NCBI GenBank assembly: GCA_037043015.1
Contig: CM073326.1
Location: 19,848,345 to 19,912,344 of the forward strand
Origin: Bryum argenteum
Lineage: Eukaryota > Streptophyta > Bryopsida > Bryales > Bryaceae
DNA: 64,000 nucleotides
Reading direction: 5' to 3'
Shown piece by piece: positions 1 to 13,030 of this stretch; the first letter of the stretch is position 1, and each line of letters begins with the position of its first letter. The position numbers and the translations under genes are program-made. Below the pieces are notes generated by a model. It did no database searches. It saw nothing but the letters and a program-made list of their open reading frames with translations, and was not told the origin of the DNA.

Positions 1-2341
1 CCTGCATTGTTTGCAGGTAAATAAGATTGGGGATTAAAAACTCCCTGAAGAGGTTGTTGTGAAAAAGCTTGCTGACTGAGAGGGGCTTGCGAGAAAGATC
101 CTCCCCCCTGACGTGGAGAAAACGTGGCCCCTGACGCAAATTCGGACTGCGAGGAATGGAAAGCTCCACCGACCCCGCTTCCTTGTGCGGGTCCTGGTTG
201 CATGAATGACCCAGCTGCTGGTGGTGAAGCTCCTGGAGCTTGCTGATTCTCTACTGGTCCGCTCTGAGGTTGACCTGCTCCATCCTCTAATCGGGTCCGT
301 TTGGGAGCACCTTGACCGGGCGAGCCTTCAGTTAAAGGTGGGTTTGTGAACGTGTCATAAGGATACTGGGTCTGCGAAGGCTGCGGCTGCTGCTGCTGCT
401 GGGATGGCAGGATGGCCGCCTGAGTAAGTCCCAGAATACTGCTAGACACAGGCACACTCACCACGTTGTTGGAAGCAGGAGCTTCAGTTGTTGGAACAGA
501 GGTGAGAAGCGGCTTTGGCTTGATATCAACAACCGCACCAACCTGAGCTGGCGTCGCCTCAGATGGAGTAGGCGGCCCAGTTTCAGTAGCACCCTGACGA
601 GTATTAAGAGCACCGAATCTTTGCTGCTCTTCAATAATCTTCTGTAAGTACTTCCCTTGAGCCTCTATCCGAAGCTGCAGATGTCTTTGCACCTATTGCA
701 AAGAGGTGCAGTCATTAGTAAAATCATAAGTCAAAACCATTCCAAACCTTCGAAAATCAACTGCACATTGTGGTGCACCTGCTGACAGGTCACATACTAC
801 AAAAAGAGGCCAGAAACAAACCTCAAGCTGCTCATGCAAGCGCTTCTGTACTTCCATCTGCATGCGCAACGCTTCAGTAATCTGAATCCCCCTAGACAGC
901 AGGGACATTCGTCAGTTTCGTGACTAAGTATATATCTGATATGTGCTGGTCGTCAAACCTGCAACCAAAAATTAATCCCCAGGAAGAGCAGAAGTGCGGA
1001 CAAGGGCTTACGAGGTGGCATCCAGAGTTGGTAAGCTGTCTGCTGGATTTTTTTTCTTATCCGATTTCCCTCCTGCTTACATCAGCACAGAATCATTGTT
1101 TAAATTATTACAATCAAGTAGTTCCAATTTGCCTCACCACCCGTCCATTAGGCAACGCATTTCTCTAGCAAACATGAAGCACACTCAATTAAACGCTTAG
1201 CAAACGACAAACACGGTGGTTCTGGCGACCTACGAGAAAATCAACTCACCGTCTGACAGTGACTCGGGGATATACTTCGCTAGCCGATATTTCTGCAGAT
1301 ATGATTTACCACAATGTTAGCATTTCTACAACATTGATACTTCCTGCATACTGCCAAACCACAAAGACGTCTACATCCTTCAGTTGTTCACAGCAAACGC
1401 AGCAGACTAATGTCCCGTTTACACATGTCGCTTCGGAAACACATTCACATAAGTTCAGTTTGCATTAACAAAGGGATGAGAACAACACAAAGGAAATCAC
1501 CTGTAAGTGACTCTTCACATGGTATATTGTCAGACCTTGTACACCCATGACCCTTAAAACACCTTTCGGAGTAGCGCCTGTCATGAGATTCACACCATGT
1601 CTTGATCAAATACTTGCGGGAGCATTCTCAACTCGATGCGAAGCACCCCAGAAACTGACATCATTCCAGCAAGGAACGTGATTCTCAAAATAGCATAAGT
1701 CTGTCACCAGACTGATATACTACTGATTGATCCCCACAAAAAGACTAGATCTTTTGTCACTCGATCTACACCGTGTACATATATTCGGTACCGTGTGACT
1801 GTTGTGCTTAACGAGAGGTACTAAATTGAAACACAATTGTTCGCAGCGAGGGCCAGGCCCATAACGTAATTGAGGGTCTCATTTTACTAGGCTCGCAACC
1901 ACGAAATGAAGAATATAGAAGGAGCAGGAGATGTCGTACAAATGTCCAGATGATGACTATAAAAAAGGCAACCCTTTCACGGGGGTAAAATCTGCACTAA
2001 CTGCAAAGAGGAGCAGTCTAGCATAAAACCGACACTCTTCAAGAACTCCATTGACCTTACAACCTGCAGTCCAAATCTAGCCAAGTCATTGTTGAGCAAG
2101 AATGGAGCTTACGCTCAGGGCCGCCCAACTGAGTGACGGCGTCGACAAAGCGGTCATGGAGCTCCGGTGTCCAGCGTAATCGCTGCTTTGCTGCTGAGCC
2201 AGCACCTCCAGAGCCCCCACCCGGGCTGCCAGCGGAATTGGTGGAGGCTCCAGCTGCACTTGACCCTCGAGGCTCTGGTGCCTGACTTGCAGACCTCTGG
2301 GGCATTAAGCTGGTTGTCGAAAACTTCTTGTTCTGATACAT
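1..2341 (-). CDS. MYB-CC (PHR/PHL-type) transcription factor, 3' end beyond window
   Basis: DNA-binding regulator of the GARP/MYB-CC family, which in plants includes the phosphate-starvation regulators PHR1 and PHL. I read six exons: 2341-2113, 1577-1501, 1292-1250, 1072-1012, 891-822 and 692 to the left edge, all with GT-AG borders and matching phases, giving 390 residues so far. The single MYB-like repeat lies at about residues 52-113 (KQRLRWTPELHDRF, then SHLQKYRLAKYIPES). The MYB-CC coiled coil with its LHEQLE signature lies at about 138-184, and a Gln/Pro/Ser-rich tail with a short polyQ run continues off the edge. The start ATG at 2341 follows a good acceptor (tctgtag) three bases upstream, so the leader is probably spliced. 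Nuclear location and phosphate control are family inference only. Confidence 0.9.
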
Positions 2342-2344
2342 CGT

Positions 2345-3450
2345 CTACAGAGAACAGCAACACCATTCTTGAATATGCGCACAAGCAGAAACTCATGGAA
2401 CAGACACAAACCAATTGTAGAATAAATGACACTTCCGAAAAAGCCCAGACTTCCCACAAAACAGACACATGCAACACCTAATTCTGCCACTGAACAATGA
2501 CGAAGCTTGGTCAAACTTTCCACTACAGAAGAAATTTGAAACAGCTTGTGGTAGCAAGCTGACTGTATCTGGGCTGTTAGGTTCGGCGAAAATTTGCGTG
2601 ATAATTCTGTAGAAAGAAGGAAAGTGCTTTGAAGAGCTACAGAACCGACTGTGTAGAGCGAGGGTTGACTTTTAGCCGGGTCGTGTCATAGCTAGAAAGA
2701 AGGCGATGAAATGATACTCAGTCAACCAACAACCGACAATAACTAGAGGAGGTAAACGTGGGCGGCGAACGATCAAAAAGTTAGGCAAAGGCCTAAGAAC
2801 CAACCTTGGCAGATGGTATCCACGAAACACCGGTCAGTCACTAACGCCACAGGAGAATGCGAGATACAACACCTGTAATGGATCAATGCGATTAGGAGAG
2901 GAGAAGAAGCAACGCCCTGAAAAGGTCCTCGAGTACGCGGCCTCAATCCACCTTTGAGAAAACGCCCCTTACTGAAAGAACCACGACCCACTCACTCCAT
3001 CATCAAATCCTTCATACAGGATCCATAGCTTGAAACACACCTCGCCAGGCCAATAACGCCGTGCACTTTTTCCTTGTGACCATCGAGGGTGGGGGAATGC
3101 GGGGAGCTGGAATGCCCCCAGAGCTCAAATCCAACGACGACACTCCATCCAGACCCTGAACGGAAACAGGCCCAAACGCAAAAATCGCGGCCTTCACGAA
3201 CCCCCAGACGGACCCATTCCCGACCCCGACAATCCGAGAAATCGCCAATCCCCAACACCAAGGGCACAATTCCGCGTAATCCCTAGGAATAGATCTGCGC
3301 CCACAAGCCCGCCGAATTCAACAAAACCCACAGGGAATAATCCAACAAGGGAGCAGCCAATGCGTGGTGAAACCCTAGAAAGCCAGAGGGAGGGAAGAGG
3401 GGGAGGGGGGGGGGAGGAGAAGACTGAGTACCTCACTCAGCACAGACCGG
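2345..3450 (-). other. Probable spliced 5' leader and promoter of the MYB-CC gene
   Basis: No credible protein is encoded here. The tract is GC-richer than the distant intergenic DNA, and an acceptor at 2345 means that at least one 5'UTR exon lies upstream. A G-run tract at about 3384-3420 and purine-rich DNA to 3660 may mark the promoter side. The transcription start cannot be placed by eye. Confidence 0.4.
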
Positions 3451-5613
3451 GATTGTCGCCCCAAGGAGAGTGGAAAGAGGTGATGATTGCAGAAAGGCCA
3501 GCAATCCCTTTCACCAGTGGAGTGACACTGGAGAAGCTGACCAAGATGATGGACAACAACAGTCAAGAAGAGGGAGGAAGGGAGGGAGGGAGGCGGGGCA
3601 GGGCAGGGCAGGGCGGAGGGGCGAGCAAGGAGGGAGAGAGGGAGGGGATGAGCATGGACGCTTCGACGCAAAGGACCCCGCTATCGTGTTGGCCACTTGT
3701 TGACTGACTACTCTGCTTTACTATTCTATTCCGCCACTCAAAAGCCACTCACTCACTCACTCGTCTGTTTCCTCCCATCCTCTCTCGTGTCCTAACGTAG
3801 CACAGCCCAGCCCAGCCCAGTCCAGCCCAGCCCCGGCCCACTATGCTCATCCAAGCCTCCAGCTTCGGCCCGAACCAGCCGCTTGCGCCATTCCTCGCCC
3901 TGCTCTGTTCACTGTGTCAGGGGCCCAGTGCCAACGTCACGAATAATGCCTCTCTTAACTCTCGTTTACTCCGATTATTGTTACCGCCTCTCGCCATGAT
4001 GACGAAAATGACGCTTTCAAATTGGGCACATTTAATACCCATTCCCATCAGATTGGTTACATGTTCTGCATTGTGTACTTGCAGCAGCCCCCATTTAACA
4101 GCTTAATGATATTTGCATCGCTTTGCATCCCATTTCACCGCCTGCCGATCTCACACTCTCACTCAGTCAGTCCAATCCAGTTCATTGTTGTTTATGATAA
4201 AACTTAACTCGACCGGTTCCTTCTGTGTACTTGTCAACCTCCCGTTGCGATGCATGAATGACGGAATGAATGAACGAGTGGACGAGCTGAGCAAGCCCAC
4301 TGTCCGATGCCAACCAATGATGGGCCTCCTCTTGCTTGCATTTGCTGCCTCATTATGGCCTCTTCAATTTTGCTTCTCAACTCTTAATGACCTTACACCT
4401 ACACGATGTTGTGCTTGCTTGTCTACCTTGGCTCTCCCTATTTCAACTGATGGTCCTGTCGCGGTACCATATACGATCCAGTTAACCGATAACTGCTTTG
4501 TCATGTCGGCTTCGTCGGCTTCTTCGTCTTCTTAGTCGCAGACGTAGAATGAAGATCTTGTGATCTATCTGAAATTTGCTCCATCAATGATGGCCATCGT
4601 ACACGCCGTGATGGCCACCATATGGTAGAGAAGTCAATGGTATGATCTTTTCACGGTCGAAGGCCGGCCTTCAAACCAGTCGTCTATCCAGGTAGCATAC
4701 CAAAGACCCAGACCATGACATTAGCCCAGGGCCGGACGAAGCGACCCTCTCCTTCCCCCACCTCCTTCTCTGCCTGTAATAAACCTAGCAGACATGTCAC
4801 AGGCATGCATAGTCTGTATTGCAAGTGCATGTTGCAGCCAAATTATATCTCTAGGATATACGTATGCGTGCATGCAGCAATATCCATGTCCACTGTTCAT
4901 TGCAGCCAGATCATGTATAATGAGAACTGGTAGTCATCATATCCAGGGAAGCAAAATGTTCCTAGGTTGACACAATTGAACCCAGGAGGCCCACAAAACT
5001 CTGGAAACTCTGGAAACTCTGGAAAGCAGAGAGAGGATCTCGAGCTCACTATGAGTCCATGGGCAGGTCTGTAGGTGCGTCCTGCAAAACGTGATTCATG
5101 AAACCATTCCAACCAGGAAATTGTACGTCACTTTGCATGACAAATTCCTTAAGCAAGCGAGCGAAATTCATTCAGACTTTGCTTGCTGCGTCTACGATCC
5201 AGCAGGCCTGCAAAGAAAGCATATTCATTGCAGGTGCATCGTTCTCGCAGTCTGATGCATCAAACAATGAATGATTATTGAAGGCTACTTCATTCATGCA
5301 ATCCTGAACCCTGATCCCCAAAGTGCTATAGCAACTTGACCCATGTCACAAGTTTGAGGTAATTATCCTTTATTGATACGTGTATCTAATAACTTTATCA
5401 GAAGTGTTGGTACTGAAGAAGACCTCAATGGTGATGAAGTTTGTGCCATTGCCAGGAACCTCACTGAAAAGGCAAGGGTAATGTTTAGACCTTCACTTAT
5501 GCCATTGCAAGCCAACAAGGACTTGCCGTTGTAGTCATGTTTATGATAAGCACTGTCTCCCAAAATCTCGTGAAGGCCATGGAGTGCGGGCCGCAAAGCG
5601 CGCCTAAAATTGT
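3451..5613. other. Intergenic tract with low-complexity DNA, no gene seen
   Basis: Contains purine-rich DNA (3560-3660), a CACT tandem run near 3750, and a CCCAG tandem run at about 3803-3836. Short open frames on both strands have no recognisable domains. A minus-strand frame at 5363-5596 matches nothing I know. Confidence 0.5.
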
Positions 5614-5713
5614 GGAGGGGTATGGGAGGGGTCTTGGGGCCGGGGGTCTTGGGGCCGGGGGTCTTGGGGGTCTTGGGGGAGGGGAGTCTTAAGACAGCGG
5701 GTCTTGGGGAGAG
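5614..5713 (+). repeat. G-run tandem repeat with G-quadruplex potential
   Basis: The plus strand has more than ten runs of four or five G, spaced by CC, TCTT or A. The unit GGTCTTGGGGCCGG recurs at about 17-bp spacing. Such runs can fold into G-quadruplexes; folding is inferred. It abuts a dispersed repeat that has a second, inverted copy near 29 kb. Confidence 0.7.
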
Positions 5714-5886
5714 ATTTATCCCATATCATTTGCAACTACTTCCTCCCCTGAAAATGTACAAAAGGGTTGGGGGCTCTCCTCAAAAGAAAAAAAAAAAATT
5801 ACAAAATAAAGTGCATATATGAGCCCATACGGCACCCCCTGAAGGGGGTCCATGTGGCAAGAAAGACCATCAGATTAATTAATTAA
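5700..5886 (-). repeat. Dispersed repeat D, copy 1
   Basis: Read on the minus strand it shares, in order, a TTAATTAATTAA block, TCTTGCCACATGGA, a GGGGGTGCC block, a T-rich stretch, AGGGGAGG and TATGGGATAAATC with 28913-29165 on the plus strand. Spacing varies between the copies, so they are diverged members of one family. No protein is encoded. It may be the end of a transposon, but its partner end is not obvious. Confidence 0.6.
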
Positions 5887-5887
5887 C

Positions 5888-5920
5888 GTTGCTGCATAGT
5901 GAAGGTCACTATGCAGCAAC
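5888..5920. repeat. Perfect 14-bp inverted repeat (hairpin)
   Basis: Arms GTTGCTGCATAGTG (5888-5901) and its exact complement (5907-5920) are separated by a 5-base loop. It adjoins the TTAATTAATTAA block of repeat D and may belong to that element. Confidence 0.85.
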
Positions 5921-6915
5921 ATCTCAAACTATTAAGCACTATTAATAAGTGATGGGAACCTTGCAAGTGAAACATCTCTTACAAAAGCAAGGGAAGGAGG
6001 TATTTCCATTCATCATATCAACTCCTTCCTATATCATGATGATGTGCTATGCCAAAAAACGATAAATGGAGCTCTACGGCACTTATAAGTTAGTCCTCAT
6101 CTTCCTTCCTTCACAATTGTTTTGCACATGATCATTTGGCCTCATCATTTTTATTGTAACTACTTTGTCTACTACCATAACATGTATATAATGATCTGGA
6201 CGTGACACAATGTCTTACCTTCTATACCATCACTACACAACCTTCTCTAACTTCATTGGTTTGATTGTCTTATGATTGTCATGTGTGCTTCTAAATGTGA
6301 AGATTGGGGACATCAAAAATCACCCTCATGGTGAGAGCAACAAAGAGATAAGGTTTCGATTGAAATTGATATGGTTCCAGAAGAAGCCTTTTTCACGAAG
6401 AATTATATTCATGTACATTGCACAATGCCTACTGATATCATCTCTAATGGATTTCAAAATGTCCTCTCTCTTTGTTATCTTGTATTGTCACATCGGGTTT
6501 TCATGTCCTTAGACATGTGCCTGCTAACTCAATACACAAGAAAATTCTAGCTTGTGCAAAATTTTATTGATACAATTCTTATGTGTTTATTTACCATTTG
6601 TTTAATACAACAAATGTCAATTTTACAACATATGTCAACTTTGCAACACCTTCATTTATGAGTGAAGATGTCAAGTATGTACACCACATATCACACTCTA
6701 TTCCTATAACGCCAACGAGCGTGTCCAACTAACATTGGTTTTTTTATGTTTCTTTTCTTCAAACACATTATGATTAAATTTAAACACCTTATTTTAGTCT
6801 CCAGTTGTATTCACGTAAACTCAAATGTGACTTCAATTTTTGCTAGAAGTTGCAGAAATATTCAACTCTTGGAAACAAAGATTATGATGTTTAACCTCTC
6901 ACCGCAATTATGATG
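5921..6915. other. AT-rich intergenic tract, nothing recognised
   Basis: A plus-strand frame at 6276-6512 encodes 78 residues without a recognisable motif. No splice-supported gene was found. Confidence 0.4.
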
Positions 6916-7898
6916 TTAAACCCATAGACGCCCCTAGCTATTTTCAGCCAAAAACCACAATTTTGAAAAGAATGTCATGAATGAAAATGAAAGCAAGCTT
7001 TTCACATTTTCAACTGTACGAACGTGTTAAGGATTTATTGTAGACTATGTAGACCAAAATTTGAGTTATAAGACCTTATTGAATGCAAGATCTTAACGTT
7101 TGAGTATGCAAAACAGACCACAAAATTCCATTATTTTCACTTTGAAGTAAAAAGACTACCAACAAACCAATTGCATTCAAAAATTCACCAACTAGAAAGT
7201 TTTTCACATTCATCCTAATTATATCCTTGCACCAAAAGGATTCATTAAAAAATCTCTTGGCTCAAATAATAGTCTTGCAATTGTGAAAACTACCAAAAAT
7301 CTTATAGAGGATAACAGTCCAAAACTACACCCCTTGTACTCAAATTCGTGCCTAACTTGCAAAACACCTTTGATGAAGTCAAAAAATTTACCAAGTAAAC
7401 CACACTCTTTCTGGAATCCATTCTAAAAATTAATGTCAAAATGCAAAGATGAATGAAGGAATTATAGCTACTCAAAAATCATCCATTTTTTCACTTTTTT
7501 CATCGTAGATACATCATTGCAAATCTAATACCAAAAGTATTTGGATTAGAAGAGTTTCATCTAATAAGTTGTTGAATTTCATCTTACAATCATGATCATG
7601 CAAAAAAAAATCATGAAAAAATATTGTTGATTTCACATAATTGGCTTGCATTGGTCTAACATGCTACTCATGTTTGAGAGCCCAAAAATAAAAGTTGCCT
7701 TCAGTAAAATGCATGCCATTAATTCATATTATATTGTATGGGTCTGCACTTTTTACTACACAAATAAGACTTGATCTGGGACCAAACCCAAGTGACCTCA
7801 TCCAAAATGGACTTTGAATAACGAAGCTATGGGGCTTCAAAGTTGTTGTTTGTCATCCATTGTGTCAATTTTCAACGCACAACACGTTTAAGAGTTAA
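6916..7898 (-). mobile_element. TTAA-flanked non-coding element, family A (full length, about 983 bp)
   Basis: Starts TTAAACCCATAGACG and ends CGTTTAAGAGTTAA, a degenerate inverted pair matching the family ends TTAACCCTTAAACG. The interior aligns along its length with 29413-30399, and in reverse orientation with 13031-14000, 22021-22997 and 43094-44073. No coding capacity, so it is a MITE-like passenger of an unseen autonomous transposon. Copies differ at roughly a quarter to a third of positions by eye, so insertion is old. Confidence 0.75.
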
Positions 7899-8880
7899 CT
7901 CCTATAAGTCCAATCAACCATTTCATGGTCAATACCGAATTCTAAGGAGGTGTATTTAGATAAAAAAACATTTTTTTGGAATTTTTTTACTTTCCAAAAG
8001 TTTGGTGAGTTAGAAACGACATCCAATTTATAGAACCTTGTTTGGATTCATAAATTGTTCACAATGAGCCTTTAAACACAAATAGGGCAAGGTTTTTTTA
8101 GTGTAAGAAAACTTACTATTTTGGGAAATTAATGAGGTTCCTCATAGGTTACTGTGACCTCTCTCCATTTTATCATGTAATACATGATTTTAGCCAATCC
8201 TATCAATTTCCAACTACTAATAATAGAACTACATTTTATATTGATTTTGGGAGTTTCAATCTTTTCGTTTCAATATAAAACGAATTTATTCTATTTTAAG
8301 CCATATAGATATAATTAGGGTTTAAGGCCTTTACATGATCTTTGGAACACTACATCATAAAATTTATGGAATCCATATTTAGTGACACATTTAGGTTTTT
8401 TTTCAAACCCCTCCAACCCTTAGGGGTTTAAGTAATCATGTAAGTGAAACCTGAAAAATGGAGGATGTACTACTTTAACCATTTATAATTTCTTGCAAGA
8501 AATATTTTGTTCTTAATGGTCTACGTGTGCACTAGGTTGATAAATTTGTAATGACATATCATATGTGAGAAGAAGCATTATACACAATCAATGACTATTC
8601 CGCATAGAGTACTTGGACATGTACAAAATGTTCCAAACTTGAACGGATCAGATAGGAAATTTTGAATGTGAGTTAAAAACTCTTGTTTAGGCAGCCTACC
8701 GTTTAAGACAGAAAGATCTAAGACTAAGTTAAACAATCAAATTGTGCAAACACGTAAAAGTAGCTCTGAGTAGAGTCCTTGACAATGCCGCAGCCCTCAA
8801 TCACGACAGAAATTAGTCCTTTAACAGGAGAAAAGAGTCTACTCATCAAGACCCAGAACTAAGGGTGTGACAGTAGAATC
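7899..8880. other. AT-rich intergenic tract, nothing recognised
   Basis: No coding frame above background. A short CCCTTAGGGG palindrome occurs near 8418, resembling the core of the TTAA-element ends, but no element could be delimited. Confidence 0.4.
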
Positions 8881-9445
8881 AACCGTTTTAAATGTTCACC
8901 AATCGACTGAAGACATTTCTTGCAACTGACTTGCAGCTTCGCCAATCGAGAAACTGCCGAAGTTTCATCTGCTTCAGATATACTGTAAAAGCGTCCAATT
9001 TACCATCAATGTTTCTTAAAGATCGGGATTCTGTATACATGTAAAAAGAGGGAAGACACAATGCTGGTAACAGATCAAAATGTGGTATCGTCCTCAGAGG
9101 CGAGGTCAAAATACCAAAGACTTTTGTGGGGTAAGTGTGCATAACATGAGAAGCACCACAAAACAGCTAAAAGTATCTCCATCTGGAGGTGCGTAGAGAT
9201 AGAAGCTCCCCTTTTTACTGTTCTAGCCCGTCACAAATGCTGCTTCAAATGAACCGAAGAGTGCAATGAAATACGCAACTTGTTTGATTCCAGTGCTCAC
9301 ACATCTGCGAGCGACAAAGGCATGTTTCAAATGTCAGCAATAGAAACCTTCAATCAAGTCAATCACACAAATAAGATGGCTACCCATGCTTGCAATCGAA
9401 GACTTCATCATACTGCAAGTACAGGGAGAGGGCACGAAAAGAGAA
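8881..9445 (-). other. Probable 3'UTR of SYS1
   Basis: Directly downstream of the SYS1 stop, with base composition closer to genes than to the AT-rich tract beyond. Open frames here carry no domain. The poly(A) site is not assigned. Confidence 0.35.
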
Positions 9446-10307
9446 CTAACCGAGTCGAGTGCTTCGCATAGGAATATCTTTCAACTCCCGTCGCATACAC
9501 AGCCACTCTCCAAGCAGAGCGGTGACCACTACACACACGACATACACAAACCACCACAAGAAGCTGGTGGGGAAGCCCGTGTAAAGACAACACAAGAGAA
9601 GATGAATAATGTACAGCGTCACGGTGAAATCCAGGCACTTTTTGGCCCTCTCAACCAATATAAACACGTAGGCCGCTCTGCCAAAACCACACAATACGAT
9701 CAGAAGGGGGCCTGCAATATTTAATCCGCTGCAGATACTTCACAAAGTGAAACCGTTGAGACTAGAAGATTCAGGGGCAAGACTTGAGCTTGGAGATTCC
9801 ACAGCAATTAGGCTGAAGATCAGAGCAACGAAGGACGCTTGGCTTCCCAAACACGACGAAATTGCTCAGATAAGATTTTGGACCTAATTTCTGGGGCAGC
9901 ACACTCCCGCCAACGCCTAAATCTCGTCCTGCACCCAAGTGACCTAGACCTATTTCGAGAAGTTGGTGATGAGATGCATGCAAGCAAGCAAAGCTGGAGA
10001 AGGAAAGACTCCTTCTTCTTAGTGCAGGAGTGACAACATTGGGTGTTTAGTGCCTGACAGAGAGGAGAAGAGAGGATGCTCACCCGCACAAGGCGTTGAC
10101 AATATAGGCAGCGGTGATGCTCCAGCCAACGACGGAAGCGCCGGTGACGAGCGTGTGGTTGAAGAAATATTTAAGGGTGAGTTCAGGCACTTGCGTGCCC
10201 ACGAAAGCCCACAAGAAGATCCCCAAGCTCATGTAGTAGAGCGACTGGATGCACACAATTTGAGCCAGGATCAGCCAGGGATCCCAGATCATCGCTCCAT
10301 AAAACAT
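9446..10307 (-). CDS. SYS1: SYS1, Golgi-localised integral membrane protein
   Basis: Four-span Golgi membrane protein. In animals and yeast SYS1 recruits the small GTPase ARFRP1/Arl3 to the trans-Golgi. Two exons, 10307-10084 and 9677-9446, give 151 residues, against 156 in human. The start reads MFYGAMIWDPWLILAQIV, like the human YVWDPLLILSQIV. The second exon carries RAKKCLDFTVTLYIIHLL and ends LCMRRELKDIPM, both strongly conserved SYS1 blocks. The acceptor ttttggcag at 9678 was chosen over an upstream tgcag because only it keeps frame and gives the conserved join (NALCG then AAYVF). Hydrophobic segments cover most of the protein. Confidence 0.93.
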
Positions 10308-10850
10308 GGCGCCTCAATGCGCGGGCGGGCGGGCAATCCCGCAGCGTGCGCCCCGAAGGCCAGGCAGGCAAGAAGCGCGGCGAGCGACGAGGGCAATCAA
10401 GAAGAGGAGGCAGGAGCTACACAAGGGAGCGATCGAAGGGTATGAAGCAACGCGGGGGCATGGCGGGACAAACAAAAGGCCAGAGCGACAGACACAAAAG
10501 AGAGGGGGCAGAGCTCGCACTAACTTAAGTGAGAAGAAGCAGACTAGCTAACAACGACGGCAGCAAGAGCAACGACAATGCCCCGCGACAAGTTACTCGA
10601 CAGGGCATTTGATGACTTCAAGGCAACATCAACACAACAAAGGGTCGAGTCGGGGAGCCCTTTGCTTCACTGCTCCTGGCTCGCTGCAATTATTCGAGTC
10701 ACATCCCTACCTTTCCCAAACCTCTGTATGCTTCCAGTCCCAATGTTTGAAGCCATCGTCCTTCCTACCCTAAGAGCCAAATCGAAGAAGAAAAACACCA
10801 GACCTTATTGGTTGGCGTGAATATAGTGTCCGTTTGACCTACCCTTGGTG
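10308..10850 (-). other. 5' leader and promoter region of SYS1
   Basis: GC-rich DNA upstream of the SYS1 ATG, with a GGGC run at 10322-10335. Frames on both strands are low-complexity and look like chance. AT content rises sharply past about 10850. Confidence 0.35.
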
Positions 10851-11461
10851 ATATGCCCAAGAGCCAAATCGACTGTTACCCTTTCTTTGAAAGATAGTTT
10901 CAAGTAAGAATTTTGACTCACCCTAGCAACTCATGAATCAAATTTTGAATTATGGTTTGGGATACTTCACGTTCTCTCCTTAGCCATGTGGTGGGGCCCA
11001 CGGCTCCCATGGGAAACCCAACTTCCTAAACCTCTCATTGCTTCATTTTTATTTGTGAGATCTAAAAACTAAAAGTGGTAATTGACCCCTTCTATACTGA
11101 TCTATCTAGAATTGCGATGATAATCTTAAGATCAAATTTTAATTTCTACAATAAATGCAAGATTAAATTTGTAGCGTATCTTTAATTTTTCATTGGTTGT
11201 GCATAGTTCACCAGATAGAGCGAGCCTAGATAAAAAAACCTCCATTAGCTTCTAAATGTCCTTGTCTGTCTATTTTGTCTACAAGCGTTATTTTATTTAT
11301 TTTTAAATAATTACATATGTAAGTAAATGTAATCTATTTAAATCTAAATTTTACAATTTTGTACTCCCTTTATCCCATAATGTCTAATCAATATAAAAAA
11401 CCTCTTAGAATTAAGCTCAATTTTAATAATTTGTCTCGTTGGATGAATAGTTTCTTCTAAC
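10851..11461. other. AT-rich intergenic tract, nothing recognised
   Basis: No coding or structural signal found. Confidence 0.4.
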
Positions 11462-11870
11462 AGCTTTGTTGTCATATATAAATTGATAACATTTGCTTTG
11501 GTTTTCATAAACTTTTGGTACGCCAAAGTTGGGCAAAATTTGACACATCAAGATTCACCTACCTTGATTCAATTGATGATAGTGCAATGATAGTGAGTAG
11601 AGAGTACTTACCAAGAGTTTTGTAATAATATATGATTTCACAAAATTTGCTTCAATGATTAAAAAGTTTTGGCATGTCAAAGCAAAAAACTTGACCTACC
11701 AGGAACAACACACTTTGAGCTCAATTGATAATAATGAGAGGTGCAATGTTAACCATAAATAGCTCTGACCAAGAGCTTTGTAGCAATATATGATTTGATA
11801 ACATTCTCTCTAGTAACTATAACAACTTCACTTGCCAAAAGACAAAACTCCTTCAACCATGTTTGTGTTA
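11462..11870. repeat. Degenerate tandem repeat, period about 155 bp
   Basis: The motif (GAG/CAG)CTTTGT followed by an AT stretch and GATAACATT-like bases recurs at about 11462, 11614 and 11772. Between them, CCAAA..GGCAAAA..TTGAC segments also recur. Two and a half diverged units. Confidence 0.5.
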
Positions 11871-12079
11871 TATGTTGCATGTTCAAGTTTATTTCCTCCA
11901 ATTTTGAGTTGATAATGCACAATCATACAACAAGTGAAGTAGTATTGTGAGGTGATCAAAGGGCTCAATACATTATCATTTGATGATGAAATGCTCAATT
12001 TTGTACGTGTTTGAAAGCCATAGACATTTTGGAACAAAATCAAAAAGGCGTATTTATCAAAACATTTTGGAACATAGGG

Positions 12080-12800
12080 AGTAGTAGTTATTTAAGATCA
12101 TGTGGATGAAATTTGGAGTTGTGAGGTCTTACAAAAGATCGTAATATGTCATAACAACAATTAATTACAAAAATCCATCATTTTAAATTTTGAATGAAAA
12201 TTCTAGCAACAAACTTCTTGCAGTCAAAAACCTCTTCACCTAAAAAGAGGTTCACCTTCATCTTGAAGACACCTCTTTACCAATAAATTAAAATTTTAAA
12301 TAGATTATTATCAGTATTGATTTGTAAGATTAAACTTTTGAATCAAATGATACCCTTGCAAGGGTTTAAATCACTCAATATTTGGAAAGAAAGAAAGAAA
12401 GAAATAAATAATAATAAAAAACTACTTGCATAAAAATGAATCCCATGTGTTCACAATATCCTAGATTAAGCTAAGATTTATACCATAAGAAATTAATTCA
12501 TGTAGGATTTTGACCTAACCGATAAAGTTGATATCCAACAGTCGATGAAGAGGACACAACTCTCTAAGGAACTTTTTTTTCTTTTTTTGTTTTCTTTTTT
12601 TTTTTTTTTTAAATACTTCCAACTAGGAAGATACTAAACTTCATGATCTTGAAATCATAGTTCCGTATAGATTAATAATGGAATTCATTTTTGATTCAAG
12701 TATTATGCCTTACAAGAGTGCAACATGCCCCATGTTATTAATTCATGACACAAAAGATGCCTTCAAAGAAGGTAATGGTAAAAAATACTTACCATCTTAG
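12080..12800 (-). mobile_element. Diverged partial copy of TTAA element family A
   Basis: Blocks such as ATGTGGATGAAATTTGGAGT, ACTTCTTGCAGTCAAAAA and GAGGTTCACCTTCATCTTGA follow the order of the 29.4 kb and 6.9 kb copies. Both ends are unclear. It contains a poly-T run at about 12570-12610 and a GAAA microsatellite at about 12388. Confidence 0.5.
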
Positions 12801-13030
12801 ATGGATCCACCCTTTTTACAACAAATATTAAATGCTAGCATAGGGAGTCAAGCCACTCATTGCATCTAAGAAGGGAAAATTCCTCTCATAAGGTATTATT
12901 TTAAAAGATTGGTCCAAAGGGCTATACATAAAACAATTGGCAAGACCCTACGAATTTTGTTATTTGGTAAATCTCATCACTTTATCACTATTTGAAGGGT
13001 TTACAAAGGTTTCATTCCTGATTCTCCTTG

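Noticed and set aside
8888-9142. Minus-strand gene downstream of SYS1
   Set aside because: No recognisable domain; position fits the SYS1 3'UTR.
9678-9711. Upstream acceptor for SYS1 exon 2
   Set aside because: It leaves the downstream frame wrong; the acceptor at 9678 joins conserved residues exactly.
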